NCBI GenBank assembly: GCA_015068245.1
Contig: SVKU01000012.1
Span: forward strand, 1 to 64,000
Source of the DNA: Oscillospiraceae bacterium
GTDB lineage: Bacteria > Bacillota > Clostridia > Oscillospirales > Oscillospiraceae
Direction: 5' to 3'
Length of the DNA stretch: 64,000 bases
A model generated the notes under the pieces. That model saw only the letters and a program-made list of their open reading frames with translations, was not told the DNA's origin and did no database searches. The position numbers and the translations under genes were made by a program. Shown in pieces: positions 8,121 through 15,672 of this stretch. Numbering within the stretch: the stretch's first letter is position 1; each line of letters starts with the position of its first letter.

Positions 8121-8966
8121 ATGTTCAAAATAGTCAATAAGAAACAGCTTAATCCTGTTGTCGTGTCTATGACCATTGAGGCTCCTTTCGTTGCCAGAAA
8201 GGCCAGAGCAGGACAGTTCGTTATCCTCCGCGTTGAGGAAGACGGCGAAAGAATTCCCCTTACCGTAGCCGGTTACGACCGTGAAAAGGGTACCCTCGAC
8301 ATCATCTTCCAGCCCGTTGGTGCAACCACCAAGAAGCTGAGCATGATGAACGAAGGCGACTACATTCCCGACTTTGTCGGTCCTCTTGGCAACCCCACCG
8401 TGTTTGAAAAGGGTAAGAGATACGCTGTTGTCGGCGGCGGTGTCGGCTGCGCCATTTCCTACATCGTTACCAAAGAAATCTTTGAAGCCGGCTGCGAAGT
8501 CGATGCTATCATCGGTTTCAGAAACAAAGACCTCGTTATCCTTGAAGAAGAATTCAAGAGCGTCTGCAACAACCTGTATGTCTGCACCGATGACGGTTCC
8601 TACGGCCGTCCCGGCGTTGTTACCAAAACTCTTGAAGAACTCATCGTTTCCGGCGAGAAGTACGACGAAGTTATCACCATCGGTCCCATGATCATGATGA
8701 AGTTCGTCTGCCTCACCACCAAGAAGTATGATATTCCCACCACCGTCAGCATGAACCCCATCATGATCGATGGTACCGGCATGTGCGGCGGCTGCCGTCT
8801 TACCGTTGGCGGCGAGACCAAGTTCGCCTGTGTCGACGGTCCCGACTTCGACGGCCACAAGGTCGATTTCGACGAAGCTATGAGAAGAGGCGGCGTCTAC
8901 AAAGAGTTCGAAAAGCACGCCTATGAAGAAGCCTGCAACCTGTTGAACAAGGAGGTAGCCGAATAA
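8121..8966 (+). CDS. nfnA: NADH-dependent ferredoxin:NADP+ oxidoreductase, NfnA subunit
   Basis: The start is ATG 8121 behind CAGGAGG; a GTG six codons earlier lacks a ribosome site. The 281 residues have a ferredoxin-reductase-like FAD domain at 1-95 (GQFVILRVEEDGERIPLTVA), an NAD domain with VVGGGVGCAISY, and a C-terminal 2Fe-2S site in GMCGGCRLTVGGETKFACVDGP. With NfnB it forms the soluble electron-bifurcating complex that couples NADH and reduced ferredoxin to NADP+ reduction. The same fold occurs in sulfide dehydrogenase (SudB) and PyrK, but the immediately following NfnB-type gene decides the call. The stop overlaps the next start as TAATG. Confidence 0.9.
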   Translation: MFKIVNKKQLNPVVVSMTIEAPFVARKARAGQFVILRVEEDGERIPLTVAGYDREKGTLDIIFQPVGATTKKLSMMNEGDYIPDFVGPLGNPTVFEKGKRYAVVGGGVGCAISYIVTKEIFEAGCEVDAIIGFRNKDLVILEEEFKSVCNNLYVCTDDGSYGRPGVVTKTLEELIVSGEKYDEVITIGPMIMMKFVCLTTKKYDIPTTVSMNPIMIDGTGMCGGCRLTVGGETKFACVDGPDFDGHKVDFDEAMRRGGVYKEFEKHAYEEACNLLNKEVAE

Positions 8967-10357
8967 TGCCTAACATGTCCATGACCAAGAATCCTATCCC
9001 CGAGCAGCCTGCAGAGATCCGCAGAAACAACTTTGAAGAAGTTGCTCTGGGTTATACTGCCGAACAGGCCATCGACGAGGCACAGCGCTGCCTCAACTGC
9101 AAAAACAGCCCCTGCGTATCCGGATGCCCCGTTGCCATCCAGATCCCCAAGTTCCTCGAGCAGGTAGTAGCCGGCGATTTCGAAGCCGCCTACAATATCA
9201 TTTCCGAGTCCTCCTCTCTGCCCGCAGTCTGCGGCCGTGTATGTCCTCAGGAATCCCAGTGTGAATCCAAGTGCGTCCGCGGCATCAAGGGCGAAGCTGT
9301 CGGTATCGGCCGTATCGAGCGTTTCGTAGCCGACTGGCACAACGCCAATGTTACCGAGCCTCCCGTAAAGCCCGAACCCAACGGCCACAAGGTTGCTGTT
9401 ATTGGTTCCGGCCCCGCAGGTCTGACCTGCGCAGGCGACCTTGCAAAGAAGGGCTATGAGGTTACCATTTTCGAAGCTCTGCACAAAACCGGCGGCGTTC
9501 TGGCTTACGGCATTCCTCAGTTCCGTCTGCCCAAAGAAATCGTTGCCAAGGAAGTTGCCAACCTGGAAGAGCTGGGCGTTACTATCCACACCAACGTTGT
9601 TGTCGGCAAGTCCATCACTATCGATGAACTGCTTGACGAAGGCTACGAATCCGTATTCGTCGGCACCGGTGCCGGCCTGCCTTCTTTCATGAACATTCCC
9701 GGTGAGAACCTGAACGGCGTTCTGTCTGCCAACGAGTTCCTTACCCGTACCAACCTGATGAAGGCCTACGAAGAAGGCAGCAAGACTCCTATCCGCAAGG
9801 GCAGGAAAGTCGCTGTTATCGGCGGCGGCAACGTCGCAATGGACGCAGCCCGCTGCGCACTGCGTTACGGTGCAGAGGAAGTTTACATTGTCTATCGCCG
9901 CGGCGAAGAAGAACTTCCTGCCAGAGCAGAAGAAGTCCATCATGCCAAGGAAGAGGGCGTTATCTTCAAACTGCTGACCAACCCCGTTGAGATCATCGGC
10001 GACGAAAACGGCAACGTCTGCGCCATCAAGTGCGTCAAGATGGAACTGGGCGAAGCTGATGCGTCCGGCAGAAGATCCCCCGTTGTTAAGGAAGGTTCCG
10101 ATTTCGGCATCATTGTTGACACTGTCATCATGTCCATCGGTACCAGCCCCAACCCCCTCATTAAGAACACCACCGAAGGTCTCGATACCAACCGTAAGGG
10201 CTGCATCGTAGCCGACGACTTTGGTCTGACCTCCCGTGAAAACGTCTATGCCGGCGGCGATGCCGTTACCGGCGCTGCCACTGTTATCCTGGCCATGGGT
10301 GCCGGCAAGAACGCTGCCACCGCTATTGACCACCATATCATGCACGAAGGCGAATAA
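8966..10357 (+). CDS. nfnB: NfnB subunit (glutamate synthase small-subunit-like)
   Basis: The 463 residues begin with an Fe-S domain: CLNCKNSPCVSGCP at about 46-60 and CGRVCPQESQCESKC at about 91-105. An FAD motif follows (VAVIGSGPAGLTCAGDLA, about 144-161) and an NADP(H) motif (VAVIGGGNVAMDAARCALR, about 282-300) with GTSPNP near the C-terminus. This is the NfnB/GltD-like plan; it is often annotated as homotetrameric glutamate synthase, but the adjacent NfnA argues for bifurcating transhydrogenase. GGAGG lies 9 bp before ATG 8966. Codon use in both subunits is strongly biased to C-ending codons compared with neighbours, which suggests high expression. Confidence 0.9.
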   Translation: MPNMSMTKNPIPEQPAEIRRNNFEEVALGYTAEQAIDEAQRCLNCKNSPCVSGCPVAIQIPKFLEQVVAGDFEAAYNIISESSSLPAVCGRVCPQESQCESKCVRGIKGEAVGIGRIERFVADWHNANVTEPPVKPEPNGHKVAVIGSGPAGLTCAGDLAKKGYEVTIFEALHKTGGVLAYGIPQFRLPKEIVAKEVANLEELGVTIHTNVVVGKSITIDELLDEGYESVFVGTGAGLPSFMNIPGENLNGVLSANEFLTRTNLMKAYEEGSKTPIRKGRKVAVIGGGNVAMDAARCALRYGAEEVYIVYRRGEEELPARAEEVHHAKEEGVIFKLLTNPVEIIGDENGNVCAIKCVKMELGEADASGRRSPVVKEGSDFGIIVDTVIMSIGTSPNPLIKNTTEGLDTNRKGCIVADDFGLTSRENVYAGGDAVTGAATVILAMGAGKNAATAIDHHIMHEGE

Positions 10358-10386
10358 TTGATCTTTGCTGAACACCCTGACTATTA

Positions 10387-10570
10387 GGAGGTTGCGGAAA
10401 GGGATTTCCGCAACCTCCAATGATATTTGCCCTGACGGGAAAGTGATATATTTCCATGGGAAATGTGAAATATTGCTGACGCAATGTGATATATGCCTGC
10501 GGCATGTTGACGTATCACTTCGTGATGATTTGAGTTTTAAAGGACGATATCCGAGGATATCGTCCTTTAC
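10387..10570 (+). repeat. Multi-hairpin array, copy 1
   Basis: A long hairpin (GGAGGTTGCGGAAA stem, 10387-10418) is followed by five short hairpins repeating every 21-23 nt, each starting TGATAT or TGAAAT with a different stem, and by a closing hairpin with an AGGACGATATCC stem (10541-10566). A near-identical copy lies at 12146-12330. It could end nfnAB transcription, but no T-run follows the first stem. Confidence 0.85.
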
Positions 10571-10840
10571 AGCTTGTAAAAAAAGTACCGTCAATGTCAT
10601 TGCGAGGAGCGAAGCGACGTGGCAATCCGCTTCGTCGATGCAAGCACTGCCAATACCGCGTTTGGATAAACCCAAACGCTCAAACGCAGTGCTGCATTTC
10701 CTCTCCCACAAGCAAACACTTCGTTGGTTTGCTTTTGAGTTTTTAGCAGTAAGGAACGGATTAGCTTGTTAACGCTTTGCGTTGACAGTCTGCCGGATTT
10801 GGTCATAGGGATATGCCCAAATCCCTTTTTAGTCATAGCT
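10571..10840 (+). repeat. Cluster of short palindromic elements
   Basis: This non-coding stretch contains a TGTCATTGCGAG/GTGGCAATCCG element (10595-10629), an AGCTTGT-AACGC-TTT-GCGTT-ACAGTCT-like hairpin (10763-10791) and a GGATTTGG/CCAAATCC hairpin with a conserved loop (10795-10824) whose reverse complement recurs at 12424-12455. No gene is seen. Confidence 0.65.
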
Positions 10841-10881
10841 TTCAAAATTTTCTTTCACTAATATTTCAAGTATTGTATTCC

Positions 10882-10910
10882 TTGAAGCAATAACCAAGTT
10901 GTGATATAAT
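10882..10910 (+). promoter_or_regulatory. Putative promoter of the membrane LuxR-type regulator
   Basis: TTGAAG (10882-10887) and TATAAT (10905-10910) are 17 bp apart, giving a leader of about 140 nt before the TTG start. The leader 10920-11040 has no clear structure. Confidence 0.55.
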
Positions 10911-11054
10911 ATAAATGTTATTGAGTGTAACACATCTTTCTCCTTCATAACTATATAGTCATATTTGCAGTTGTAGCCACACTTATGGTGTGGGAACAGT
11001 AAAAAGTGTGGGAAAGGTGTGGTTTATAAAAAACAATGGATCGGGTGAAGTATT

Positions 11055-12131
11055 TTGAAGAAAAATTATATATTTTTTCCCATTCTGTTGCTTCTTATGC
11101 TACATATATCCGGCTGCAGTGCAGTTGATGAAAAGAATGCAAGCTTGTCTTGCATATATGCAGCTGCTGCGGTTATTGCAGTTTTGTTGCTGCCATTATA
11201 CTTGAAACTTGCACGCAGTAAGAGCGTATGGTTTGTTTTGCTGTTTTCGGCTGTGATAGTGGTAAATGTCGGATACTTTCTGCTGTCGGTATCATTGAAT
11301 CTTGAACAGGCGCTTATGGCAAACCGGCTGGCATACCTGGGGTCGGTATTTTTGCCGCTTTCCATGTTGATGATAATAATCAATGTTTCCAACACGGAAT
11401 ACCACAAATGGTTGCCGGGTGTATTGATTTGCATCTCATTCATCGTTTTCCTTATAACTGCAAGTCAGGGCATCGTGGGCATTTATTACAGGGAAGTATC
11501 ATTCAAGGTTGTTGACGGTGTTTCAACGCTGGTTAAAGAATACGGCCCCTTGCATCCGCTTTATCTGGTCTATTTGCTTGGATACTTTGTTTCGATGGTT
11601 GTCGTTATAATCCGTGCTTCAGTCCGGTCACGTTTGGATTCATCAGCCCATGCGGTGATTCTGATAATTGCGGTTTTTGTAAACATCGGAGTATGGTTCA
11701 TTGAACAGCTGTGTAACATGCAGTTTGAGATGCTTTCAATTTCCTACATCATCAGCGAGATGTTTTTGCTGGGAGTACATCTTATGGTCAGTGAAACCGA
11801 TAGATTGAAGGAGCTTGCAATAGAACAGCAGTCGGCTCAGGACAGTGTTCCCGTCGAAACCGCAAATGCAGAGAACATGACAGGTGTAACAGATTCGGCA
11901 GATTCCGGCGATGACGAAAGGCTGAAGGCTTTTATGAACGGGATAGAAACATTAACAAAAACCGAACGCCTGATTTTTGAAGCTTATATTGCCCGTCTTA
12001 CCACCAAAGAGATCATGGCGGAACTGAACATCAAAGAGAACACTCTGAAATTCCACAATAAAAACATATACAGTAAACTTGGTGTTTCATCCCGAAAGGA
12101 ACTTGTGGAAATCTACAAAACGATTTCATAA
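11055..12131 (+). CDS. Membrane-bound LuxR-family transcriptional regulator with multi-helix sensor
   Basis: The 358-residue protein starts at TTG 11055; nearby ATG and GTG codons are in other frames and the ribosome site is weak (GGGTGAAG). About eight hydrophobic helices fill residues 5-250 in the pattern of the histidine-kinase N-terminal 7TM region. A disordered linker follows at about 255-285, then a LuxR/GerE helix-turn-helix at 290-355 (LTKTERLIFEAYIA, TTKEIMAELNIKENTLKFH). It has no kinase domain, so it looks like a one-component system that senses in the membrane and binds DNA directly. The first helix ends in ISGC, resembling a lipobox. The gene is monocistronic and sits between two direct copies of the multi-hairpin array. 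Confidence 0.85.
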   Translation: MKKNYIFFPILLLLMLHISGCSAVDEKNASLSCIYAAAAVIAVLLLPLYLKLARSKSVWFVLLFSAVIVVNVGYFLLSVSLNLEQALMANRLAYLGSVFLPLSMLMIIINVSNTEYHKWLPGVLICISFIVFLITASQGIVGIYYREVSFKVVDGVSTLVKEYGPLHPLYLVYLLGYFVSMVVVIIRASVRSRLDSSAHAVILIIAVFVNIGVWFIEQLCNMQFEMLSISYIISEMFLLGVHLMVSETDRLKELAIEQQSAQDSVPVETANAENMTGVTDSADSGDDERLKAFMNGIETLTKTERLIFEAYIARLTTKEIMAELNIKENTLKFHNKNIYSKLGVSSRKELVEIYKTIS

Positions 12132-12145
12132 AAACAGCTGCCTTA

Positions 12146-12330
12146 GGAGGTTGCGGAAAGGGATTTCCGCAACCTCCAATGATATTTTCCCTGACGGGAA
12201 AATGATATATTTCCTCCGGAAATGTGAAATATTGCTGACGCAATGTGATATATGCCTGCGGCATGTTGATGTATCACTTCGTGATGATTTGAATTTTTAA
12301 AGGACGATATCCTCGGATATCGTCCTTTAC
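12146..12330 (+). repeat. Multi-hairpin array, copy 2
   Basis: It is the same as 10387-10570 except for a handful of changes. Most fall in loops or spacers; the loop of the closing AGGACGATATCC hairpin changes from GA to TC. The stems themselves are kept. Confidence 0.85.
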
Positions 12331-12350
12331 ATCAATATTCTCGCAGAAAA

Positions 12351-12420
12351 TATATCACAGGCGAAGCCTATTTCACACGCCATCGGCGTATACCACAGAT
12401 TTGCTTCGCAAATCTATATC
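12351..12420 (-). repeat. Multi-hairpin array, opposite orientation
   Basis: Three short hairpins (GGC-GAA-GCC, CGCC-ATC-GGCG, GATTTGC-TTC-GCAAATC) are separated by ATATCACA, TTTCACA and TATACCACA, the reverse complement of the TGATAT spacers in the two direct arrays. Confidence 0.6.
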
Positions 12421-12423
12421 TCT

Positions 12424-12460
12424 GGGAGTTGGGCATATCCCTGTGACCAACTCCCTTTGC
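12424..12460. terminator. Hairpin with conserved loop, likely terminator for the AEC permease
   Basis: GGGAGTTGG and CCAACTCCC pair around a GCATATCCCTGTGA-like loop. On the minus strand it lies 10 bp after the permease stop. The same loop with a different stem occurs at 10795-10824. Confidence 0.45.
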
Positions 12461-12469
12461 GGCTGTTTT

Positions 12470-13384
12470 TTATGCCACCAGCATTGCCAGCAGCGGAGTT
12501 GTAAACAGGAAACATACCGTTGTTATAAACGTAGCCTGTGACATGTTTTTCGGGTCGGCACCGTATTCAAGGCACAGCATGGTGCCGTTGGTGGCAACGG
12601 GCATGCCGCATATTATTACCGCACATGCCAAAACCATCGGGTCGGTGACAAAGGTACGCAGTATCAGCATCAGCAGCAGGGGAGTCACTATCAGCCGCAC
12701 GAAAGAAGCCAGATAAACCCGCCATCCGCCGAACATTTCCTTAATGGGCATTGAACCCAGCGTCATACCGATTATGAGCAGGGCTGCAGGGGTAGTGACC
12801 TGGCCGCAAAGTGTCAGCGCATTGTTGACGATGTCGGGTACGGTCGGTTTGACAAAAGCAAGGATCAATGCAGCTACGGCCGCCACCGCAGCAGGGGAGA
12901 TAAGACGCTTCAAATCCGGCTTTTGGTCGCCGCTAACAAGGAATAATACACCTGCAGAATATGACAGAACATTGAATGGCAGATTAAGTACAGTGTTTAT
13001 GAAAATCGCTTCCTGCCCCAAAATTGCGGTTACGGTGGGAAAGCCTATAAACCCCACGTTTCCGAAAGCTATCATAAAGCTGTATATACCCCGTTTGTCT
13101 TTGGGCAGACCCATAAATCGAGGTACTATGAACGCCACAGCCAGCTGAAGTCCCTGTGACAGTATTGCAACGGCCAGCAGCCCCATTATCTCACCGCCGG
13201 TAGGAATGTTCGAACTGGCAGTTACCGACGATATCATGTAGCATGGCAGGGTTATGTATATGACAACCCGGGACAGCATTTTACTGGTTCCGGCGTCTAC
13301 AGCCTTCAACCGAAAGGCCGCAAAGCCTATGACGATAACCAGAAAAAGCTCAGCCATTTTTGCAAATATGCTTAAAAATTCCAT
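12470..13384 (-). CDS. AEC family (auxin efflux carrier-like) permease
   Basis: The start is ATG 13384 (MEFLSIFAK) behind GGAAGTGA; a start 16 codons upstream would add a polar extension. The 304 residues form about ten membrane helices in two five-helix halves. Family features include the broken helix with GNVGFIGFP (about 115-123) and the second-half crossover GMPVATNGTMLCLEYG. AEC members move organic anions such as malate, auxin or other carboxylates. The gene is divergent from pncB, and the 30-bp NiaR-like palindrome (13452-13481) lies between its -10 (TATAAT on the minus strand, 13492-13497) and its start, so nicotinate is a plausible substrate. That is inference. Confidence 0.85.
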   Translation of the reverse strand: MEFLSIFAKMAELFLVIVIGFAAFRLKAVDAGTSKMLSRVVIYITLPCYMISSVTASSNIPTGGEIMGLLAVAILSQGLQLAVAFIVPRFMGLPKDKRGIYSFMIAFGNVGFIGFPTVTAILGQEAIFINTVLNLPFNVLSYSAGVLFLVSGDQKPDLKRLISPAAVAAVAALILAFVKPTVPDIVNNALTLCGQVTTPAALLIIGMTLGSMPIKEMFGGWRVYLASFVRLIVTPLLLMLILRTFVTDPMVLACAVIICGMPVATNGTMLCLEYGADPKNMSQATFITTVCFLFTTPLLAMLVA

Positions 13385-13451
13385 TTGATCACTTCCGCAA
13401 ATCATTTTACCAAATTGAAAACTCATAGTCAAATGAATTGAAATCCTCGCA

Positions 13452-13481
13452 AAAGTGTCTTTACACCTGTAAATACACTTT
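13452..13481. promoter_or_regulatory. Putative NiaR operator in the AEC permease/pncB divergent region
   Basis: A 30-bp palindrome has AAAGTGT/ACACTTT outer arms and TTTACA/TGTAAA inner arms around CC, with one mismatch. Its core GTGTCTTTACACCTGT matches 14 of 16 bases of the core at 15623-15638. It is 103 bp from the permease start and 117 bp from pncB, so it could control either or both. For pncB, TTGCTT (13529-13534) and TAGAAT (13552-13557) 17 bp apart give a promoter downstream of the operator. Confidence 0.65.
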
Positions 13482-13528
13482 ACTCATCTAAATTATATTG
13501 TTTATTTTTTGGCAACCGAAAAAAGGGA

Positions 13529-13557
13529 TTGCTTTGCGTGCGCAAAGGTTGTAGAAT
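13529..13557 (+). promoter_or_regulatory. Possible pncB promoter
   Basis: TTGCTT and TAGAAT boxes with a 17-bp spacer lie 41 bp before the start codon. The NiaR-like palindrome is 47 bp further upstream, so a second promoter overlapping the operator is also possible. Confidence 0.4.
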
Positions 13558-13597
13558 AATTGCAAAATTTGCGAAAACTAAACGGAGTTAAAGAAAA

Positions 13598-15049
13598 ATG
13601 AATACTAAAGACAATCTTAATCTGACCATGCTTTGCGACTTTTATGAGCTTACCATGGCCAATGGTTATTTCAAGTACGGTTATAAAGACAGAATGACTT
13701 ACTTTGACCTGTTTTTCCGTGCCGTGCCCGACAACGGAGGTTTTGCGATCGCTGCCGGCCTTGAACAGGTTATAGACTATATCAACGACCTGCATTTCAG
13801 TGATGAAGATATCGAGTATCTTCGTGGCCGGAACCTGTTTTCTGAGGAGTTTTTGGAATATCTCAGAGACTTCAAGTTCACCGGCGATATCTGGGCAGTT
13901 CCCGAAGGCACTCCCGTTTTCCCCAAAGAGCCGCTGATTACAGTTCGTGCTCCTGCCATTCAGGCTCAGCTGCTGGAGACATATATGCTCCTGTGCATCA
14001 ACCACCAGAGCCTTATTGCAACCAAGGCAAACCGCATATGCCGTGCAGCCCAGGGAAGAACCGTGCTTGAGTTCGGTTCCCGTCGTGCTCAGGGTGCGGA
14101 CGGTGCCATTCTCGGTGCCAGAGCTGCATATATAGGCGGCTGTGCCGGCACAGCATGTACCATCTCCGACCAGCTTTTCGGTGTAAAAGCCGGCGGCACC
14201 ATGGCTCATGCCTGGGTTCAGATGTTCGACACCCAGTATGAAGCCTTCAAAACCTACTGCGAGATCTATCCAAACAACGCAACCTTGCTGGTGGACACAT
14301 ACAACACCCTTAAAAGCGGCATACCCGATGCAATTCGTGCTTTCAATGATGTGCTGAAGCCAATGGGCATAACCAAATGCGGAATACGTCTCGACTCCGG
14401 CGATATCGCCTATCTGACACGGAAAGCCCGTAAGATGCTGGACGATGCCGGCTGGACCGAGTGTACCATCACTGTTTCCAACTCTCTTGATGAGTACATA
14501 ATCCAGGATCTGATGCTGCAGGACGCAAAGATAGATTGCTTTGGCGTGGGCGAAAGACTTATCACTGCCCGAAGCGAACCTGTTTTCGGCGGTGTGTATA
14601 AGCTGGTAGCCGTTGAAGACGAGCAGGGAAAGGTAATACCCAAAATCAAAATCAGTGAAAACGTGGGAAAGATAACCGTTCCCCATCACAAAAAGGTTTA
14701 TCGCCTGTTCGGCAACGACACAGGCAAAGCCATTGCCGACTATATGACCGTTCACGACGAGGTCGTTGACGATTCCGGAGAGCTGCTGATATTTGACCCC
14801 GAGGTCACATGGAAAACCAAAAATGTCTATGATTTCTCAGCCAAGGAGCTGCAGGTGCCTGTATTCATCGGCGGCAAGCAGGTCTATCAGTGCCCCACTC
14901 TTGACGAGATCAAGTCGTACTGCGCTCAGCAGGTAGACACACTTTGGGACGAGGTAAAGCGTTTCGACAATCCCCATAACTACTATGTTGACCTTTCCCA
15001 GAAGCTTTGGGATATCCGCTACGACCTGCTGAAAAACAATTCAAAATAA
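13598..15049 (+). CDS. pncB: Nicotinate phosphoribosyltransferase
   Basis: This enzyme joins nicotinate to PRPP, using ATP, to give nicotinate mononucleotide, the entry to NAD by the Preiss-Handler salvage route. The 483 residues match the long Gram-positive type. Visible motifs are MLCDFYELTMANGYF (11-25), LEFGSRRAQGADGA (157-170), and GTMAHAW with His204, the likely phosphorylated histidine. DTYNT and LDSGD mark the phosphate-binding barrel. ATG 13598 has GGAG about 10 bp upstream. niaR begins 16 bp after the stop and is almost certainly cotranscribed, so the salvage enzyme and its probable repressor form one unit. Confidence 0.94.
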   Translation: MNTKDNLNLTMLCDFYELTMANGYFKYGYKDRMTYFDLFFRAVPDNGGFAIAAGLEQVIDYINDLHFSDEDIEYLRGRNLFSEEFLEYLRDFKFTGDIWAVPEGTPVFPKEPLITVRAPAIQAQLLETYMLLCINHQSLIATKANRICRAAQGRTVLEFGSRRAQGADGAILGARAAYIGGCAGTACTISDQLFGVKAGGTMAHAWVQMFDTQYEAFKTYCEIYPNNATLLVDTYNTLKSGIPDAIRAFNDVLKPMGITKCGIRLDSGDIAYLTRKARKMLDDAGWTECTITVSNSLDEYIIQDLMLQDAKIDCFGVGERLITARSEPVFGGVYKLVAVEDEQGKVIPKIKISENVGKITVPHHKKVYRLFGNDTGKAIADYMTVHDEVVDDSGELLIFDPEVTWKTKNVYDFSAKELQVPVFIGGKQVYQCPTLDEIKSYCAQQVDTLWDEVKRFDNPHNYYVDLSQKLWDIRYDLLKNNSK

Positions 15050-15065
15050 TACAAGGAGCTGTCCC

Positions 15066-15578
15066 ATGAATGCAGAAACACGCAGAGAAGAATTGAAAAA
15101 AATCCTGCTTCAGTCAAGCGGTGCACCAATCAGTGCAACTGCGCTGGCGTCAAAGTTTTCTGTCAGCCGTCAGGTCATCGTGGGCGATATTGCTTTGCTT
15201 CGTGCAGGCGGGGAGGAGATAGAAGCAACTCCTCGGGGATATGTAATGAAGCGCAAGCCATCAGGCGTTGTCACTGCCTTGGCCTGCGTCCACAATGCAG
15301 CTGATACGGAAGCTGAGCTTAACATTATGGTCGACAACGGGTGCCGTGTCATAGACGTTATTGTGGAGCATCAGGTTTATGGCCAGCTTACAGGGCAGCT
15401 TGACCTTAGCTCTCGTTATGATGTTTCCAGGTTTATCAAAAGCACCGAAGAAGGCGGAGTTCAGCTGCTTTCGTCCCTGACGGGCGGCGTTCATCTGCAT
15501 ACGCTTCAGTGCCCGGATGTGGAGACTGTCGAAAGAGTCAAAGCTGCTTTGGAATCGGCAGGATTTTTGTACAAGTAG
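15066..15578 (+). CDS. niaR: NiaR-type niacin-responsive transcriptional repressor (HTH plus 3H domain)
   Basis: The 170-residue length is typical. An N-terminal winged helix-turn-helix covers about 5-60 (ISATALASKFSVSRQVIVGD). The 3H domain covers about 70-165 and shows the expected histidines: His76 in CVHNA, His102 in VEHQVYG, and the HLH pair near residues 140-142. In Gram-positive bacteria this protein binds nicotinate and represses NAD salvage, synthesis and vitamin B3 transport genes. The position right after pncB and next to two matching palindromes supports that role. AAGGAG lies 11 bp before the ATG. Confidence 0.9.
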   Translation: MNAETRREELKKILLQSSGAPISATALASKFSVSRQVIVGDIALLRAGGEEIEATPRGYVMKRKPSGVVTALACVHNAADTEAELNIMVDNGCRVIDVIVEHQVYGQLTGQLDLSSRYDVSRFIKSTEEGGVQLLSSLTGGVHLHTLQCPDVETVERVKAALESAGFLYK

Positions 15579-15582
15579 CTGA

Positions 15583-15646
15583 TTGACAAATTTCACCATA
15601 TAGGTATAATAAGTCTTGATATGTGTCTTGACACCTATCAAGACTT
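15583..15646 (+). promoter_or_regulatory. Consensus promoter with putative NiaR operator
   Basis: TTGACA (15583-15588) and TATAAT (15605-15610), 16 bp apart, are both perfect boxes. The base after the -10 begins a 36-bp palindrome (15611-15646): outer arms AAGTCTTGATA/TATCAAGACTT are exact, inner arms TGTGTC/GACACC have one mismatch, and the centre is TT. The core TGTGTCTTGACACCT has the form reported for NiaR sites. A repressor here would block transcription of the EIIC-like gene. Confidence 0.75.
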
Positions 15647-15672
15647 ATTTGTATATGTAAAGGTGAAGAAAG

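Noticed and set aside
10387-10570. CRISPR-like periodic repeat
   Set aside because: The period is only 21-23 nt, the conserved part is a short spacer, the variable parts are themselves palindromes, and no cas genes are near.
10597-10845. Small minus-strand frame in the repeat cluster
   Set aside because: It spans several palindromes, has no ribosome site and resembles no protein.
15611-15646. Terminator of pncB-niaR
   Set aside because: The palindrome could form a hairpin, but it starts at the +1 region of a consensus promoter and lacks a T-run, so an operator explains it better. A dual role is not excluded.
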